Assembly (NCBI GenBank): GCA_903829855.1
Contig: CAIKRN010000280.1
Coordinates: 1-8,050 of the forward strand
Origin: an uncultured Opitutia bacterium
GTDB lineage: Bacteria; Verrucomicrobiota; Verrucomicrobiia; Opitutales; UBA953
Direction of reading: 5' to 3'
DNA: 8,050 nucleotides
The translations under genes were made by a program, and so were the position numbers. Of the stretch, positions 5,453 to 8,050 are shown piece after piece. Each line of letters opens with the position of its first letter. Within the stretch, counting starts at the first letter, position 1. The notes below the pieces were generated by a model. It searched no databases and had not been told where the DNA came from. It was given only the letters and a program-made list of their open reading frames with translations.

Positions 5453-8050
5453 TGGTAGTCGAGGGTGAGGGTAGAGGTGCCCGCTGGCAGCGTGAGCGGG
5501 ATGAGGAGTTCATCTTCCCGCACGATGCCTTGGTATGCACCCGTGAGGCGGACTTTTAATTTGGCCGCGGTAAAGGTTTTCGCGTCCGTCGCCGTGACCT
5601 TAGCTCCGCTAATGGCGCGGAAGTAGAAGGGAGCCGTGCCGCTAGGAGCGGTGAAGGTGAGGGTGCGTTTGAAGTACGCCTTGCCGTCGCTCCCGCGCGC
5701 GTCCTCGAAGAAGTCCGCCACTTTCACTTCGCCGTATTCGTAGTGAAACGTCGGGCGGCGGAGTGCATCGAGGTCATAACCGCGGAATTGATAGCCGAGG
5801 TTTTGCGGGAAGCCGAAGGTGGTCTTGCCCTTGGCTGGCCAATTATCTTCGAGGGATTTGAGACGGTGAAAGGGTACGCCCGCGGGGAAGGGAACCATCG
5901 TATCCAAGGCCCGCGGCTGGAAGGAGCCTAAGTCGACATTGGCAAACTCGCCCTTCCAGAGTTGTCGCAGGGTCATCTCTTCCGAATCGAAGCCAAGGCT
6001 GATGCGGCCGGGGTAGCCTACCGCGATGCCGCGGTAGCCGATATTGCTCCGTCCGCGACAAATCTCTGCCACGTCCGTCACGCGGACTTCTTTGGACTGA
6101 CGGGAAAGCCCGAGGGGATTCTTTGCCTGGGTGCCGGCCTCGAGGTAGCGCCAGAGGGCTTCAATCTGCTGGCTGGCATCTCCGCCGAGCACATCGGGAC
6201 GCAGGGTCTGGCCGCCCGGCCAATAACTCGGCATGATGATGCCGGGGTGGAAACGCTGCGGAGAGCGCATGTAGAGGTGGAACCAGTTCTTCTGAATGCG
6301 CTGGGTCATCCCGACTAAATCTAGGGCGCCCGCGCCCGCGGATTTCTGGCCGTTGAAATCATGGCACGCGATGCAGCTGAAGCCTTTGGCGCCCATCATT
6401 TCGTAGCCGGCATTTTTTGATTCCTGCAAGTTGGGCACCTCGGGTAGGACGGCTTTCTCGAGATGGTCGACCTGACTAAAGAGTCCAACCAGCGGTCGCA
6501 TGTGGGCTTCGCCGAACTGCGGCATGGCGGTCGCAAGGTAAGGACGCGGACGCGCGCCTTGGAGGAGCGCCCCTTCGAGCCCGGCGGTGGTGAGCTTTGC
6601 CCCCACATCGGAAAGCGTCGGCGGCAAGCGACCTTGATCACCCAAGGCCGGTGCCGTCCCGGTGAAGAGCGCATTGCGGGCCGGGGCGATGCCGCCGAGC
6701 CCGCGACGTTCGTGGCACGCGAGGCAGTTGAAACGCGCGAGTTCCAGCTGAAGGGTTTGTTCGGGGGTGGCCGTGAGGCCGCTAGGGCGGCTCAACGCGG
6801 TGCGAATCATGGCGCGCTGATCAGTCGAGAGGTCGAAACGTGCCCAGGCTCCGGGCTGTCCGCTGAGGCATCCTCGGGTGAGATCCAATTTGGCCAAGGG
6901 CATCGCGGGCGGTGCGGTCACGCCGATATCATCATGGCAACGCGCACAACCCAGGCTGGCGAATTTCTGGCGGCCTGCGGCGGCGAGGGCACGATCGACG
7001 ACTGGGCTTTGGAAAGCGGCGATCGGTTGATCCGAGACCGACAAGATCGCGGAGGGAATCGCCTGCCGGGGGAATTGCGGGCCTTGCATCTCGAAACTCA
7101 GCGAGGGCTCCCGGCCGGTGTGGTAATAATCTAGCCGGAGTTTACGCCAGCCTGCCGCGAGCGCGGCCTTGCCTTGGACTTGGACGACCCCGCGTCGATC
7201 CCGCGGTGCTTGGGTGAGGACATCTTGGCCGTCAATCTGCAGCGTGCCCCCGTTTGCTTTGAGGAAGAATGTATACTGGCCGGCTACTGGGAGGTTGATC
7301 CAGCCTTCGAAGCGGATCGCCATGTGGTGATGCGTCCGCTCGAGGTTGGTCAGCGCGAAATCATCAATCGTGCCAGCCCGCTCGGGTTCGATGGATTCAT
7401 GATTCAGGCCTTCCCAGACCTCGCCGCGGTACATCGTGTAGGTCAGATGGCCGGGGAGGCGCGTGTCCCGCAGGAGGTAATGGGCGATGCATTCGATCTC
7501 ACGCGACGGTAATCGCAAGTCGGGCATGCGACCGGAGGGACGACTCAAGTGGGGTTGGCGGAGGAAATCTGTTAGGCTCTTAAAGCTATATTTCTGCTCC
7601 AGCTTACCGAGGGGCGTCGAAGCTTCCGCCATTGTCTCGTGCCCTTGGGCGTCGCGCGGCGAATGGCAGGCCGCACAGCCACGGCTGTGGAAAAGTTTCT
7701 CCCCTTGGGCCGCCGCGACCGCATCTGGCGGTTGCGGCGCGAACGTCGGCGGCTTGAGCGATAGCAGAAAGTGCGTCAGCTGCGTGGCGGCGACTGCCCG
7801 CTCGGACTCCGGTGTTTTTCCGAGTACATCGGGCATCGTTGCACCCGGCTTGATCGCGTGAGGGGTGCGGAGGTAGGCCGCGAGGTAGTCTGGATGAATT
7901 CTTGCCCCGATGCCGATGAGTCTCGGCGCTTTCTTGGAAGCAGTGGTGAGTGCGGGCGATGCTTCGTGGCAGGCCACGCAGTTGAGTTCTTCGAGCAGGA
8001 GTTGCCCCTTGAGGGCTCCGTCGAGTTGCGCACCCGTGATGCCCGGCACC
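5446..8050 (-). CDS. Penta-haem (or more) c-type cytochrome with PA14 domain, N-terminus outside window
   Basis: The frame is open to the right edge. The GTG at 8049 is probably an internal Val, since no signal peptide is present and one is needed for haem attachment. In the 867 visible residues there are five CxxCH motifs: CVACH (24-28), CAACH (125-129), CARCH (368-372), CLACH (442-446) and CIACH (559-563). Likely axial Met ligands in MP motifs follow four of them at M72, M175, M509 and M606; the third has M383 close by. A PA14 domain (~205-325, including FEGWINLPVAGQYTFFLK) separates hemes two and three; PA14 domains often bind carbohydrate. Residues ~655-867 form a haem-free, beta-rich C-terminal domain beginning near RGIAVGYPGRISLGFDSEE, of a type seen in PVC cytochromes, function unknown. 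Probably an envelope electron carrier serving the downstream propeller and ThuA-like proteins (inference). It may have further domains beyond the edge. Confidence 0.9.
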   Translation of the reverse strand, partial: VPGITGAQLDGALKGQLLLEELNCVACHEASPALTTASKKAPRLIGIGARIHPDYLAAYLRTPHAIKPGATMPDVLGKTPESERAVAATQLTHFLLSLKPPTFAPQPPDAVAAAQGEKLFHSRGCAACHSPRDAQGHETMAEASTPLGKLEQKYSFKSLTDFLRQPHLSRPSGRMPDLRLPSREIECIAHYLLRDTRLPGHLTYTMYRGEVWEGLNHESIEPERAGTIDDFALTNLERTHHHMAIRFEGWINLPVAGQYTFFLKANGGTLQIDGQDVLTQAPRDRRGVVQVQGKAALAAGWRKLRLDYYHTGREPSLSFEMQGPQFPRQAIPSAILSVSDQPIAAFQSPVVDRALAAAGRQKFASLGCARCHDDIGVTAPPAMPLAKLDLTRGCLSGQPGAWARFDLSTDQRAMIRTALSRPSGLTATPEQTLQLELARFNCLACHERRGLGGIAPARNALFTGTAPALGDQGRLPPTLSDVGAKLTTAGLEGALLQGARPRPYLATAMPQFGEAHMRPLVGLFSQVDHLEKAVLPEVPNLQESKNAGYEMMGAKGFSCIACHDFNGQKSAGAGALDLVGMTQRIQKNWFHLYMRSPQRFHPGIIMPSYWPGGQTLRPDVLGGDASQQIEALWRYLEAGTQAKNPLGLSRQSKEVRVTDVAEICRGRSNIGYRGIAVGYPGRISLGFDSEEMTLRQLWKGEFANVDLGSFQPRALDTMVPFPAGVPFHRLKSLEDNWPAKGKTTFGFPQNLGYQFRGYDLDALRRPTFHYEYGEVKVADFFEDARGSDGKAYFKRTLTFTAPSGTAPFYFRAISGAKVTATDAKTFTAAKLKVRLTGAYQGIVREDELLIPLTLPAGTSTLTLDYQW

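Noticed and set aside
6463..7134. Plus-strand open frame (223 codons) opposite the cytochrome gene
   Set aside because: It lies antisense to the haem-motif region of the cytochrome, its translation is Arg/Gly-rich with no domain, and it has no promoter or ribosome binding site. It is a shadow frame.

Overview
The window is GC-rich and reads as a chromosomal piece of a Verrucomicrobiota-like (PVC group) bacterium. That placement is an inference. It rests on a ThuA-like secreted protein, a Pirellula/Verrucomicrobium-type membrane-bound dehydrogenase propeller and a PA14-containing multihaem cytochrome c encoded side by side, and on non-coding GGGTAGGG-type palindromic repeats of the kind I associate with Opitutaceae-like genomes. 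No rRNA, tRNA, CRISPR array, transposase or phage gene is visible.

Layout. At the left edge is the C-terminal part of a di-haem oxidoreductase (DHOR/DUF1111 family; copy A, 2-532, + strand). After it comes a non-coding block of about 400 bp with a strong intrinsic terminator, five palindromic units and an orphan copy of the last codons of a thuA-like gene. A short AT-rich segment with a weak promoter candidate follows (935-1092), then a complete second DHOR gene (copy B, 1093-2568, + strand). Copy B is followed by a near-identical version of the same block. This second block runs into the 3' end of the real thuA-like gene, which converges from the right. The rest (2921-8050) is a compact minus-strand operon, transcribed right to left: a penta-haem PA14 cytochrome (5' end outside the window), a beta-propeller dehydrogenase-like protein overlapping it by 7 nt, and the ThuA-like protein 18 nt further on.

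How it may work together (inference). Every complete gene product carries an N-terminal export signal, and three of the five encoded proteins have CxxCH haem-attachment motifs. This looks like a cell-envelope oxidation module: the propeller and ThuA-like proteins would act on a carbohydrate-type substrate, the penta-haem cytochrome (with a PA14 domain that may bind glycans) would take up electrons, and the DHOR proteins would be separate di-haem c-type redox enzymes. The substrate cannot be read from the sequence.

The most unusual signal is in the DNA. The two DHOR copies have drifted to roughly two-thirds amino-acid identity, yet the last 41 nt of their ORFs and the ~400 bp of non-coding DNA after them are about 95% identical. 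The upstream block ends in a stray thuA tail. This indicates a recent copying or conversion of the downstream block from the B locus to the A locus, or less likely an assembly artefact. Inside each block, palindromes recur with a 46-bp period.
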